A DNA stretch of 57,212 nt from DASPKX01 sp035627835 (lineage in GTDB: Bacteria; Verrucomicrobiota; Verrucomicrobiia; Limisphaerales; SXQI01), in NCBI GenBank assembly GCA_035627835.1, contig DASPKX010000046.1, positions 1 to 57,212 of the forward strand, in the 5' to 3' direction. Position numbers and translations under genes: made by a program. Under the pieces are notes generated by a model. The model had not been told where the DNA came from, did not search any database, and saw only the letters and a program-made list of their open reading frames with translations. Within the stretch, counting starts at the first letter, position 1. Each line of letters starts with the position of its first letter. Shown here piece after piece: positions 15,416-24,816 of the stretch.

Positions 15416-16861
15416 TTACCGAATTTCGAAAACAATGTCGCTCTGCCCACGCGGCGGTCGGGGCCCTCCAACCGGTTCCCCGCGAAGCTTCGCCTCCTCA
15501 CCCTCGCCGTTCGTTCCAGGCCGGTAACCTCCATTGTCCACCAGGTCGCGGCCAATGCTGTAAACCAGTGTCATATTATTCGTCTGCACAAGGGTGAACG
15601 GTTTCCCCGTAAACGGATCCATCAAAGCTGAGGAACCCAGTTTGTCTGCAAAATCACTCAAGGCGCCAGGCCTAAAGGACGGGCCTCTCCGCTCCGCTTC
15701 AAGAGCCAGCCGAGCCAGGCGGGTTCTCGCCAAGATTTCGCCCTGCCGCGCATAGCCGCCATAGAGCGCCGGCAGCAGCATGTCTGTCAGAATCGAGTTG
15801 CGATGCAGGAAGAAGAAGGCTCGTTTCAAAGGGCTCCCATTATAACGGCCTCGGCGGAAGGCTAGTTGGCGCTCTAACTCATCAACCTTGGTGAGAACCT
15901 CGGGATAGCTGTTCGTGGCCAACTCCACAGCGCCGCCCAAATGGATCAGGTACTGAAGCCGGTCGTAATCCCAGGATGGGAGGGCTTGCGCGTATTTAAA
16001 CCCAGGGTTCCCGGTTCCCATTAACGCCGGATTGTCCATGATGTTGAGACCAAAGGCGCGCTCAGCCTTAAGGGCGTTCATCAGAGCTGACTGGTCAGGT
16101 CCGAGATCGAGCAACTTCTCCAGTTGCTCCACCTCCGTTGAAGAGAACTCCAGATGCAACAAGGCGCGCTCAAGGGCGCCCAAGCCCATGTCGTACATGC
16201 TCAAGCGGACCATATACGTCACAAGAATGGGCTCTGCGCGAAGCGCGTGTTGTATCCGCAGCAGCGTTGTTAAATGGGTGATCGCGTCCGCCTTTCGACC
16301 CTCCGAAATAGCCAGCAGGCATGCCACCTCCACCCCTTGCGCTGAGTTCTTAAATTTTGCGATGTGCGGAAGGAGCATCCCCGGCCCGGCCGCAAAATCC
16401 AAATCCAGCACCACTGGCCCTCCCTGCGCGGCAGCGGCCTGCAGCGCGGCCAAGGCCTCTTGATTTGTGCGGACAAATTCCCGCATCGCGTCCAATTGGC
16501 TAGCCGTGAACTTCGCGCCGGGCGGGGGCCAATACGCCCCACTCTTGCCAAACGCGCGTTCCTGCGCCTTTTTATCGCCCGGTTTACCCCCCGTTTTCTC
16601 AAGCAGCTCGAACGCTGCCTGGTAGATCGGCGCTGGATTGGAAGCGCTTCGATTCGCGTTGTAAGCCGCAGCGAGGTCCGCCAGGCTCGTGGGGTTCCCC
16701 TGGGCGCGCAACTGCTCGACCAGCCGGTCGCCTGCGGCTCGCGAAGACTCCCGCTGCACGTATAAAAAAATCCCAGCCGCTATTAGCAGCGCGCCAATGA
16801 GGCCGAGGATGATCCATCGGAGTTTTACCTTCCGCTCTTGTCCGTCCATGCGGAAGAACAT
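15416..16861 (-). CDS. Hypothetical membrane-anchored protein
   Basis: The 481-residue protein has one N-terminal membrane segment (WIILGLIGALLIAAGIFLYV, residues 16-35). A large, mostly helical periplasmic domain follows. The C-terminal block ALMDPFTGKPFTLVQTNNMT...YSIGRDLVDNGG resembles the end of pseudopilin-like and planctomycete/verrucomicrobial hypothetical proteins that carry a DPFTGKPL...YSVGPDGVDDGG motif. No enzyme family is recognised. Two starts are possible four codons apart (16861 or 16849). The divergent YfhO-like gene begins 72 bp away. Confidence 0.75.
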   Translation of the reverse strand: MFFRMDGQERKVKLRWIILGLIGALLIAAGIFLYVQRESSRAAGDRLVEQLRAQGNPTSLADLAAAYNANRSASNPAPIYQAAFELLEKTGGKPGDKKAQERAFGKSGAYWPPPGAKFTASQLDAMREFVRTNQEALAALQAAAAQGGPVVLDLDFAAGPGMLLPHIAKFKNSAQGVEVACLLAISEGRKADAITHLTTLLRIQHALRAEPILVTYMVRLSMYDMGLGALERALLHLEFSSTEVEQLEKLLDLGPDQSALMNALKAERAFGLNIMDNPALMGTGNPGFKYAQALPSWDYDRLQYLIHLGGAVELATNSYPEVLTKVDELERQLAFRRGRYNGSPLKRAFFFLHRNSILTDMLLPALYGGYARQGEILARTRLARLALEAERRGPSFRPGALSDFADKLGSSALMDPFTGKPFTLVQTNNMTLVYSIGRDLVDNGGYRPGTNGEGEEAKLRGEPVGGPRPPRGQSDIVFEIR

Positions 16862-16933
16862 GACAAAGCTGGGCAGGAAAGAGCGCTTTTTCTTGGGCCA
16901 CTTCGAACCCGTTGCTATGGTCGCGCTGAGTTC

Positions 16934-19141
16934 ATGGAGCAGCGCTTTCGGTCATCACTTGTTCTGGCAGCCTTTGCTGTGCTGGCCGGGCTGCTTTACC
17001 CCGACATCCTTTTTGGGCTGAAAAGCTTCGTCCTGCGCGATTACGGTATTTTTGGTTATCCACTGGCGGCTCATCAGCGACACGCCTTCTGGAGCGGCGA
17101 GCTGCCCCTCTGGAATCCCTTCAATTGTGCGGGGCTACCCTTCCTCGCGCAGTGGAACACCATGACGCTTTATCCGGGCGCCTTGCTCTACTTGCTCTTC
17201 CCGATGCCCTGGGCTCACGGGGTGTTCATGCTCGCGCACCAGGTCGCCGCAGGGTGGGGGATGTATCACCTGGCTCTGCGCTGGACCGGGAGCCCCTTTG
17301 CCGCCACAGGCGCAGGCGCCATCTTTGCCTTTAACGGCCTGACCATGTCCGCGCTAATGTGGCCCAACAACATCGCGGCTCTAGCATGGATGCCATGGGT
17401 GATTCTCGCGCTGGTGAAGATGGCAGATCAAAGCGCGACTGGGGGACGCTTGCGCTGGTTCAGCCTCGCTTCTTTTGCCGGAGCAGTCCAGATACTGACC
17501 GGCGCCCCAGAGTTGATCGGCTTCACCTGGATCCTTGCCTTTGTTGCAATGCTCACGGGGGGCTCCAACCTCCTTCGTTCCATTGCCTGTTGCTGCGGCG
17601 TTCTCCTGCTGGCCCTTTGCCTGTCCGGTCCGCAACTGCTTCCATTTTTCGAACTGCTGACCGTTTCCCAACGAAGCAGCGAGTTCGGCGGGGCTGAATG
17701 GTCCATGCCTTCCTGGGGCTGGGCCAATTTCTTCGTTCCGCTCTTCCGCTTCTATCGATCCCCGCAAGGCGTCTATTTCCAAAGCGATCAGGAATGGACC
17801 TCCTCCTATTACTTTGGCGCCGTGGCGTTAACTCTCGCGCCGCTTTGGTTTGCGCGCAGGGATCGTCGGTGGCTCTGGGTTATTCTCGTGGCCGGAAGCT
17901 TCTGGCTTGCGCTAGGGCCTGCAGGTAAACTGTTAACTGCTCTTAAAACGGCGCTTCCAGCCCTCGGTTTTATTCGGTTCCCCATAAAGTTCGTCGCGCC
18001 GCTGATCTTCGGTACTGCTGTGCTCACAGCTTTCGCTTTGCGCGATCTGGAGCAGCAAGCCGAAGCCGATCGACGAAAGCTGCTCCTGTCTGCAGGGCTG
18101 GTCTCATTGATCGTTCTTGGGATTGCTGCATTCTCGCTCGCAAAACCATACCCCTATGAATCGCCGCGTGCTGTGCTCTTGAATGCGCTCGTGCGGGTCG
18201 GTTTCATCGCCGTCTTTGTGTTGTGCGTTTTCCGTGCGCGATCAAACTCTGGGTGGAAAGTTGCGGTTGTCGCTTTGCTCGCGGCTGATCTCCTCACCCA
18301 TGCTCCGCGTCAAAACACAACCGCTCGCAACGAAGTTTACGGAGCGAACGTCAGCCGGACAGGTGTCCTGACGAATCTCCATCACGGGACGGGGCGGGCG
18401 TTCCAGACCCGCGCTGCGCACGACCGCTTCTATGGAGAAATGCGGCCGGACCCCACCGGTGATTATCTTGGCCGCCGCCTGGGCCTTTACGGTAACTGCA
18501 ATCTTCTCGACCAGCTGCCGGTGGTGGATGGCTTTTACTCCCTATACCTCCCGTGGCAGCGCGAGCTTTGGGAAAAGCTTTTTCTCGCGCCCACGAATGC
18601 TGTTCCGAGAGGGTTCGCAAGGATGCTCGGGGTCGCCGCTTACTCCAGTCCCTCGAGCCCCGTTGAATGGGCGCAAACCTCTGCATCCCCGCTGCCGTTC
18701 CTCAGCGCCGGCCAGCGCGTTGAACAGGTTGCGCAAGGTGATCTCATCACAAGGCTTACCGCGCCCGACTTCGATCCTGCGGAAGTCGCGTATGTCGCAG
18801 ATCCCACAGTTGCTGCCACCCCAAAAGCGGACACCACGATCAGCGAGGTCCGTGTGACAGCTCACCAGATTCGCGCCCGAGTCGAAGCGGCCGGACCGAC
18901 GATCCTCCTTGTAAGCCAGGCTTGGTACCCTGCATGGCGCGCCACTCTCAACGGGCGGGAGACACCAGTGTTCCGAGGCAACCATGCCTTTCAAGCGATC
19001 ACAGTTCCGGCCGGGGTGCATGAGGTGGAGTTCCGCTATGTGGATGCTCGCTTTCGCCAGGGGCTCCTTCTCGCGTTCGGCGCCTTGTTGATCTGCGCCA
19101 CATTGATTGCTGTTAGCCTGCGTCGGAGGTTCTCGGCATGA
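16934..19141 (+). CDS. YfhO-like multispanning membrane protein, copy 1
   Basis: The 735-residue protein has about 12 hydrophobic segments in its first 440 residues and a soluble C-terminal domain of about 270 residues. Near residue 40 it has FVLRDYGIFGYPLAAHQRHA and then WSGELPLWNPFNCAGLPFLA, the D...YP...W..GE.P.WNP...G.P pattern of YfhO/GT-C-like proteins. Those proteins act in cell-surface glycosylation of lipids or teichoic acids. The C-terminal beta domain ends with SQAWYPAWRATLNGRETPVF and GVHEVEFRY, a typical YfhO tail. The start at 16934 avoids an extension antisense to the neighbour. Confidence 0.82.
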   Translation: MEQRFRSSLVLAAFAVLAGLLYPDILFGLKSFVLRDYGIFGYPLAAHQRHAFWSGELPLWNPFNCAGLPFLAQWNTMTLYPGALLYLLFPMPWAHGVFMLAHQVAAGWGMYHLALRWTGSPFAATGAGAIFAFNGLTMSALMWPNNIAALAWMPWVILALVKMADQSATGGRLRWFSLASFAGAVQILTGAPELIGFTWILAFVAMLTGGSNLLRSIACCCGVLLLALCLSGPQLLPFFELLTVSQRSSEFGGAEWSMPSWGWANFFVPLFRFYRSPQGVYFQSDQEWTSSYYFGAVALTLAPLWFARRDRRWLWVILVAGSFWLALGPAGKLLTALKTALPALGFIRFPIKFVAPLIFGTAVLTAFALRDLEQQAEADRRKLLLSAGLVSLIVLGIAAFSLAKPYPYESPRAVLLNALVRVGFIAVFVLCVFRARSNSGWKVAVVALLAADLLTHAPRQNTTARNEVYGANVSRTGVLTNLHHGTGRAFQTRAAHDRFYGEMRPDPTGDYLGRRLGLYGNCNLLDQLPVVDGFYSLYLPWQRELWEKLFLAPTNAVPRGFARMLGVAAYSSPSSPVEWAQTSASPLPFLSAGQRVEQVAQGDLITRLTAPDFDPAEVAYVADPTVAATPKADTTISEVRVTAHQIRARVEAAGPTILLVSQAWYPAWRATLNGRETPVFRGNHAFQAITVPAGVHEVEFRYVDARFRQGLLLAFGALLICATLIAVSLRRRFSA

Positions 19142-21348
19142 AAGAAACTGCCTCACCGAGCGAACTCACGGCAGGGCGTTTCAGCGCCGTCCTCGGCCTT
19201 TCAATAGCCATACTCTTTGCAGCCCCGCTTTTCGGGAGCGGCTCATTTTTCCATCGCGACTTCGCTCTTTTCGGCTATCCACTCGCGCATTTCCACAAAG
19301 AGGCTTTCTGGCAAGGGGAGCTTCCGCACTGGAATCCCTACAACTACTTTGGGATGCCCTTCCTCGCGCAGTGGAACACCCTGACGCTTTACCCGCTTTC
19401 TCTCATTTACCTTCTGCTGCCGCTCCCTTGGTCGCTGAACTTCTTCTGTTTGGCTCATCTGTTTCTAGGCGGCCTCGGCATGTTTTTTCTCGCGCGCGCA
19501 TGGACGACTTCAGCGCTTGCGGCAGGCGGAGCGGGGATGGCATATGCCTGGAGCGGAATACTCATAAACAGTCTCAAGTGGCCCAACAATATTGCTGCCC
19601 TGGGCCTTATGCCGTGGGTGGTATGGCTCGTGCGAAGGGGGTGTTCCGGAAGCTGGCGAGCAGCCGCAGTCGCCGCGTTGGTCGGAACAGTGCAGATGCT
19701 CAGCGGGGCGCCCGAGATCATCTTCATGACCTGGCTAGCGGCAGGCGCGATTGTGGTCGCCGATGCCATGGGCAATAAGCGACTGCAGCCTCTCCTCAAG
19801 CTGGCCGCCATCATTGCGCTCGTCGCTTTAATCAGCGCGGCCCAACTCCTCCCATTCTTCGATCTCCTCAGCCGCTCGCAGCGAACCGCGCAGTACGAGG
19901 AAGGCGAATGGGCGCTGCCGCTTTGGGGTGTTGCCAACTTCTTCCTGCCCCTCTTCAAAGCAATTCGTTCGCACAACGACGTGGCCGCGCAGCCTGGGCA
20001 GTTCTGGATTGCTTCGTATTACCTTCCGCTCGGTTTCCTCGTGGCGGCTGCGCTTTGCTACAGAGCGCGCAAACAGCGGGAGATCCTGTGCTTCACCGCC
20101 CTCGCCCTCTTCGCCTTGTGGATGGCTTTTGGGCGCGCGGGCGGTTTGCACAGCGCCATCACACAAGCCATCACCTTCCTGAGCTTCATGCGCTATCCAG
20201 TGAAGTTCATTGTCCTGGTGGTGTTTTGTTCCTGCATTGTTGCAGCCTTCGGTCTCGCGCGGTTGCCCAGTGTCAGTCTTAAGCGCTGGGTAAGCTTCGT
20301 AGGTGTCGGCTTGGCCATTATCCTCCCCTTGGCTCTACTCCAGTGGGACTCACCGCATTTCTCCATCCCAACTCACGCAGTTTTTCGAGCAGGATTCCTC
20401 GCAACCTCCGCCATGCTGCTCTTCGTTGCGTCGCAAAAGCCCGAGTGGCGGTTGCGCGGAACTTACGCCGCGCTAATAGCCATTGCGCTGGATGGCGCCA
20501 CTCAGATTCCTGTCCACAACCCAGTCGTCGCCCCGCATGTTTACACCGCCACGCTCACTCAGCAGCCTCAACTCGAATCACCATTGCAACGCGCCATGCT
20601 CCTTTTTGAAACGGAGCAACGCCTGAACCACTTGAGCATTGAAGACCCGCAGCAGGACGTCCTCACCAGCCGCGCGATGCTCTTCTGCAATCTGAACCTC
20701 CTCGACCGCAAACCAAAGAATGATGGCTTCTTCTCTCTCTATCTTCGTGAAGCCGCCCAAGTTCATTACGCCTTGCAACAAACGAACATTGATCGCACGG
20801 CATTGATGCGTTTGCTTAACGTCGGGCAGGTGAGTGATCCCGATCAGATACTTGCCTGGTCACCCGTAACCAACGCTCTGGGTTTTATCAGCGGCGGGCA
20901 GGTTCCCAAATTCGGCGGAGCCCCGGAATTTTTCGGCGCGCTCGCACGCGGCGACTTCAACCCCCAGGGAGAAATTATATTGGAGGAGGCATCCCGAGAT
21001 GATTTGAGCGACGTGAAGCCCGAGAGGGTGGAAGTTGAAGTCACAGATCGCACGGCTCACCAGATTCGTGCGCGCGTGAAATCAAGCAACAAGGCTTTGC
21101 TGTTTGTGGCGGAGTCATTTCACCCAGGCTGGGAGGCTGTCGTGAACGGCTCACCGGCAAAAGTTCACAAAGCCAATCATGCCTTCATGGCGGTGCCAGT
21201 CCCCCGCGGTGAAGCTGTCGTGGAACTAAAGTTCCGCGACAAACATTTTGAACGAGGCCTCTGGCTATCAGGATTCGGGTTATTGGCAACAGCAACGTTG
21301 CTGCTGGCGCGCCCGAAAAGGCTCGCCAATTCTCAACATTCGCAGTAG
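19138..21348 (+). CDS. YfhO-like multispanning membrane protein, copy 2
   Basis: The 736-residue protein is a tandem paralogue of the preceding gene and overlaps its stop by ATGA (19138-19141). It has the same layout: FFHRDFALFGYPLAHFHKEA, then WQGELPHWNPYNYFGMPFLA, about 12 membrane segments, and a soluble end with AESFHPGWEAVVNGSPAKVH and GEAVVELKFRDKHFERGLW. The acidic residue of the first loop and the WNP motif are conserved in both copies. Coupled translation suggests the two act together, perhaps as a heterodimer or on two related lipid-linked sugar donors. The function is inferred from family resemblance. Confidence 0.82.
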   Translation: MKETASPSELTAGRFSAVLGLSIAILFAAPLFGSGSFFHRDFALFGYPLAHFHKEAFWQGELPHWNPYNYFGMPFLAQWNTLTLYPLSLIYLLLPLPWSLNFFCLAHLFLGGLGMFFLARAWTTSALAAGGAGMAYAWSGILINSLKWPNNIAALGLMPWVVWLVRRGCSGSWRAAAVAALVGTVQMLSGAPEIIFMTWLAAGAIVVADAMGNKRLQPLLKLAAIIALVALISAAQLLPFFDLLSRSQRTAQYEEGEWALPLWGVANFFLPLFKAIRSHNDVAAQPGQFWIASYYLPLGFLVAAALCYRARKQREILCFTALALFALWMAFGRAGGLHSAITQAITFLSFMRYPVKFIVLVVFCSCIVAAFGLARLPSVSLKRWVSFVGVGLAIILPLALLQWDSPHFSIPTHAVFRAGFLATSAMLLFVASQKPEWRLRGTYAALIAIALDGATQIPVHNPVVAPHVYTATLTQQPQLESPLQRAMLLFETEQRLNHLSIEDPQQDVLTSRAMLFCNLNLLDRKPKNDGFFSLYLREAAQVHYALQQTNIDRTALMRLLNVGQVSDPDQILAWSPVTNALGFISGGQVPKFGGAPEFFGALARGDFNPQGEIILEEASRDDLSDVKPERVEVEVTDRTAHQIRARVKSSNKALLFVAESFHPGWEAVVNGSPAKVHKANHAFMAVPVPRGEAVVELKFRDKHFERGLWLSGFGLLATATLLLARPKRLANSQHSQ

Positions 21349-21358
21349 TAAGCTCATC

Positions 21359-22045
21359 ATGACCACCGCGCGTTCCGGAGCTTCCAGCCCGCTCTTCATC
21401 CCGTCCTCACGCCGTGCCTTCGTCCAATCACTATCCCTGGGCGCACTCGCCTTTGCTGCTCCCGGTGCCTTTGCGGAAGAACTCGTGCGGACCCCTGCTC
21501 AAACGGAAGGACCGTTCTACCCAGACAAACTCCCGCTCGATACTGATAACGATCTCATCGTCATCAATGACGGCATTACACCCGCCGTTGGTGAGATCAC
21601 TTGGGTCAGCGGCCGCATTCTTGATTCACGCGGAGAACCGATCCGCAATGCGATCGTGGAGATCTGGCAAGTAGATAACACCGGCGCCTATTTGCACAGC
21701 GGCAGCGATGGCGCCGCCAAGCGCGACAAGCATTTCCAGGGCTTCGGGCGCTTTCTCACCGGTTCAACAGGGGAGTATGTTTTTCGGACGGTGAAGCCCG
21801 TAGCGTATCCCGGCCGCACCCCACACATCCATTACGCGGTGAAGATGAAAGGCCGGGAGAAGTTCACAACCCAGTGCTACATCAAGGGACATCCACAAAA
21901 CGAAAAGGATGGGGTCATCCGCGGCATTAAGGACGCTCGCCAACGTGAGTCGGTGATCGTTCCATTTACCCCTATCCCGGGCTCCAAAATTGGTGAGCTT
22001 GCGGCGAAGTTCGACATCGTCATGGGCTTCACACCCGAAGCTTAA
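21359..22045 (+). CDS. Intradiol ring-cleavage dioxygenase, Tat-exported
   Basis: The 228-residue protein has a twin-arginine leader (SSRRAFVQSLSLGALAFAAP). The mature domain has TEGPFYP, then GRILDSRGEPIRNAIVEIWQ and VDNTGAYLH with the first iron-ligand Tyr, then YPGRTPHIHYAVK with the second Tyr and the two His ligands. The Tyr/Tyr/His/His set for Fe(III) is complete. Intradiol dioxygenases cleave catechol or protocatechuate rings. Exported forms of this length are common in soil bacteria, and their substrate is uncertain. The gene starts 11 bp after the YfhO pair. Confidence 0.9.
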   Translation: MTTARSGASSPLFIPSSRRAFVQSLSLGALAFAAPGAFAEELVRTPAQTEGPFYPDKLPLDTDNDLIVINDGITPAVGEITWVSGRILDSRGEPIRNAIVEIWQVDNTGAYLHSGSDGAAKRDKHFQGFGRFLTGSTGEYVFRTVKPVAYPGRTPHIHYAVKMKGREKFTTQCYIKGHPQNEKDGVIRGIKDARQRESVIVPFTPIPGSKIGELAAKFDIVMGFTPEA

Positions 22046-22066
22046 CTGCCCCGATTCGCCAGCTTC

Positions 22067-23146
22067 ATGCTTGGCCCGTCACTTCAGCCGGGGCGTGGTG
22101 TTGAAATCATCCACGAGGGCCGGAAACTAATTTCGTTTAGCGGCTGCGATTACTTCCGGCTCTCCAGCCATCCAAGCGTCATTGAAGCGGCAAACCGCGC
22201 GATTCAAGAGCATGGTTGGAATGTGTCCGCATCTCGGGCGACGACTGGCAATCATCCCCTCTATGCGCAGCTCGAATCCGAGTTGGAGATCTTCTTCGGC
22301 GCGCCCGCTTTGCTCGCGAGCAGCGGATACATCAGCAACATCGTCGTTGCCCAGGGGCTCGCGAACAAGGCCGACAGGGTCTTCCTTGATGAAAAGGCGC
22401 ATCCTTCTTTGCAGGACGCCGCGCGTTTCTGGGGAACCGCAGTGCGGCGATTCAAGCATCGCGATGCCGAGTCTCTGAAAGGCGCTCTGGAGAATGCGGG
22501 AAAAGCCATCGTGCTTACTGACGGTGTGTTCGCTCACGACGGATCTGTCGCACCATTGAAGGCTTACCACGACCTCCTGCCACCCAGATCATGGTTAATC
22601 GCGGACGATGCGCATGGCGCCGGCGTGATCGGTCCGGCAGGGCAGGGGACTGTTGCGCTTCATGGATTGCGGGCGCCCAACGTCGTGCAAACCATCACGC
22701 TCAGCAAAGCGTTCGGTGCTTTCGGTGGAGCTGTGATCGCGAGCAGATCGCTTTTGGATCAGATCGTCGATCGAAGCGGCGCGTTCATTGGCGGCACACC
22801 GATTCCACTCCCTTCCGCCGCTGCGGCTCTGCAAGCTCTTCGACTGCTTCGGAGCGACACATCGTTCATCGAGCGGCTCCGCGCAAACACCGCTGTCATT
22901 AAGCAAGCCGCTCGCGGCTCAGGTGTTCGCCTCCCGGACAGCGAAGCTCCCGTGGTGAGCGTTGCCTTCAGTGACCCAGCGGAAGCGGAAGCCCTACGCA
23001 CCCGCTTGCTGGCGGCCGGGATTTACCCACCCTTCCTGAAATATCCCGGCGGGCCTGCCGCTGGCTTCTTTCGCTTCGTAATCTCAAGCGAGCACGCGCC
23101 TGAGCACCTGGAGCGTTTACTTCGAGCCTGTCGATGGGCCCGATGA
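22067..23146 (+). CDS. PLP-dependent alpha-oxoamine synthase family protein (BioF-like)
   Basis: The 359-residue fold-type I enzyme has CDYFRLSSHPSVIEAANRAI, LLASSGYISNIVVAQGLANK, the Asp motif IADDAHGAGVIG near residue 182, and TITLSKAFGAFGG near 210, where the lysine should bind PLP. This is the family of 8-amino-7-oxononanoate synthase, 2-amino-3-ketobutyrate CoA ligase and serine palmitoyltransferase. It is somewhat shorter at the N-terminus than BioF. No other biotin gene is nearby, so the substrate is open. Its last 30 bp overlap the convergent PqaA-like gene. Confidence 0.83.
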   Translation: MLGPSLQPGRGVEIIHEGRKLISFSGCDYFRLSSHPSVIEAANRAIQEHGWNVSASRATTGNHPLYAQLESELEIFFGAPALLASSGYISNIVVAQGLANKADRVFLDEKAHPSLQDAARFWGTAVRRFKHRDAESLKGALENAGKAIVLTDGVFAHDGSVAPLKAYHDLLPPRSWLIADDAHGAGVIGPAGQGTVALHGLRAPNVVQTITLSKAFGAFGGAVIASRSLLDQIVDRSGAFIGGTPIPLPSAAAALQALRLLRSDTSFIERLRANTAVIKQAARGSGVRLPDSEAPVVSVAFSDPAEAEALRTRLLAAGIYPPFLKYPGGPAAGFFRFVISSEHAPEHLERLLRACRWAR

Positions 23147-24469
23147 ATTTGGCCGGGAAGGCGCCTCGCGTGGTGTCACCCGCGCTTCTGTTGAGAGTTT
23201 ATACCTATGGCCGCGTTTCGTCTTGAAAACAGCTTCACCCAGGTAAGCCACATACCCCTGTTCAGGCTTGGGCACATCAATCGTCATCTGCTCAGCCAGA
23301 TTCGGAAGCTTCGCGCTTTCCCATTTATCGTCCCGCAGATCGCGATCAGTTGATTTCGCTGTCCATGCGCGAACCTCCTCAGGCTTTTGTGAGAAAATAA
23401 GCGTCATCTGCGCGCCTTCCGGCCCATCCTTGATTTGCCACTGCACAGAGGGCGGCTGCTCCCCATCGGCAATCATTTGATACCACGCTGCAAGGGTGGG
23501 AATCGCCTCGCGCCCTCCATCCAGATCATGCCCAGCATTCGGGGTTTGGAAGATCCACTTCGGCTGCGGCAAATCGTTCCAATAATGCCGCAGCGAATCG
23601 ACGACCCAATACCTATCATTGGTTCCGATCAAGATCAGCTTCGGCATCGTGTAACTCTTCGCGTATTCATACGGATCTACCCAGCTGCGCAATTCCTTCA
23701 GCTCAGGGCTGTTCATCCGCTCGACCAGGTTAAGCTCTGTGTAATCGGCGATTTGTTCGCTTTGCCTGCCATACATCGCCTGCGCCCAATCTGTTTGGGC
23801 CTTGAAGTTCAGCATGTCGAAAACCATGGGAGCGATCGCCACCACCCGGGGGTCAGTTGCGCCCGTCAGCCAGGTCGTCCAGCCGCGCTTCGATGCTCCC
23901 GTCACTACGAATTTCGTGACCTTCTGTTGATGCGCCTTCTCCGTGTGCTGCTGGATCGCATCCATTGCTTTCACCGCGCTCTTCACCATCGGGAAAAGCA
24001 CCGGCCAACTCTTGTCGCGTGTCCGCGCAAACTGCTCGAAGGTGTAGGCAATCAAGGCATCTTCATTCTTGCCGTCGTACAGCGGCTGGTTCGGGACATC
24101 CGCCAACACCGCCGCCATCGCGCCAGATGCATCCGTAATGGTTTTCAGCATTTCGATGTAGCGCGCGCCATCCCCGCTGCCGGTGATGAACAAGAGGCAA
24201 ATATCCGAATGCCGAACAGTCGTAGGACGAACGATCTGAATGTCATGGCTCCAGAACTGCTCGCGCCAAACTTGCGAGAGCAATTCGAGATGCACCACCT
24301 CCGCGCCCTCGAGCTTCTTGGATTCAGTCCTCTTCCAATTAAAGTGTGCGTCGGGTTTCTTTAGATACTCATCCAGCGCATTGTCCGCCCGCCCTTCGGC
24401 AGCGAAGAGATTTAGACTAAGAGCCACGCCAAGAACCCCACGGGCGGCCCACGAAAAAAGCTGGTGCAT
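23117..24469 (-). CDS. PqaA-type (PhoPQ-activated pathogenicity-related) secreted hydrolase
   Basis: The 450-residue protein has a Sec signal (MHQLFSWAARGVLGVALSLN...AEG). The alpha/beta-hydrolase-like core has CLLFITGSGDG near residue 95, KFVVTGASKRGWTTWLTGAT near 185 with the nucleophilic Ser in GASKRG, ILIGTNDRYW with a catalytic-type Asp, and NAGHDLDGG with a His. This matches PhoPQ-activated pathogenicity-related proteins, whose substrate is unknown. ATG 24469 begins the signal peptide, and the 51 residues of upstream ORF are not protein-like. The gene is divergent from the antitoxin gene at 24559. Confidence 0.85.
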   Translation of the reverse strand: MHQLFSWAARGVLGVALSLNLFAAEGRADNALDEYLKKPDAHFNWKRTESKKLEGAEVVHLELLSQVWREQFWSHDIQIVRPTTVRHSDICLLFITGSGDGARYIEMLKTITDASGAMAAVLADVPNQPLYDGKNEDALIAYTFEQFARTRDKSWPVLFPMVKSAVKAMDAIQQHTEKAHQQKVTKFVVTGASKRGWTTWLTGATDPRVVAIAPMVFDMLNFKAQTDWAQAMYGRQSEQIADYTELNLVERMNSPELKELRSWVDPYEYAKSYTMPKLILIGTNDRYWVVDSLRHYWNDLPQPKWIFQTPNAGHDLDGGREAIPTLAAWYQMIADGEQPPSVQWQIKDGPEGAQMTLIFSQKPEEVRAWTAKSTDRDLRDDKWESAKLPNLAEQMTIDVPKPEQGYVAYLGEAVFKTKRGHRYKLSTEARVTPREAPSRPNSSGPSTGSK

Positions 24470-24558
24470 GGCGTAAGTTGACCAGCCTCCGTGCGAAGCG
24501 CAAGCGCCCTGCGCTCTCCCAACATTGCGACTGCCATCCAGCTGGGGTAAAAAGAAGC

Positions 24559-24816
24559 ATGCCCGAGCAACTCGGCTACAAATATCTGACCCGCATTCCC
24601 GGCGTTCGCTCCGGTCGGACAATCGTGGAGAACACCCGCATCGGTGTTCATGACGTCGTCGCTATTGTTCAGCCTAGGGCGAGCATAGATGAAGCCATTG
24701 AGGCTTTCCCAGTCCTAACACGGGGCCCAGTGTATGAGTGCATGGCCTATTACGAGGATCATCGCGACGAGATCGATCTGATAATTGCTGAGAACCGCGC
24801 GCCCCGGCTCTCGTGA
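24559..24816 (+). CDS. DUF433 antitoxin, second module
   Basis: The 85-residue protein has LTRIPGVRSGRTIVENTRIG, VHDVVAIVQPRASIDEAIEA and GPVYECMAYYEDHRDEI. These are the DUF433 domain, in which the GG(K/R)P(C/T)I-like segment is altered to GRTIVENTRIG. It should bind and neutralise the downstream DUF5615 toxin. ATG 24559 follows an AAGAAG purine run. The GTG of the toxin overlaps its TGA stop (24813-24816). The pair is a different lineage from the module at 105-664 in sequence but has the same gene order. Confidence 0.85.
   Translation: MPEQLGYKYLTRIPGVRSGRTIVENTRIGVHDVVAIVQPRASIDEAIEAFPVLTRGPVYECMAYYEDHRDEIDLIIAENRAPRLS

Noticed and set aside
15296..15631. A 111-residue plus-strand ORF at the end of the 481-residue gene
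   Set aside because: It starts at a hairpin and is mostly antisense to the neighbour. No motif.
23435..24364. A 309-residue plus-strand ORF opposite the PqaA-like gene
   Set aside because: Antisense shadow with no motif and no start signal.
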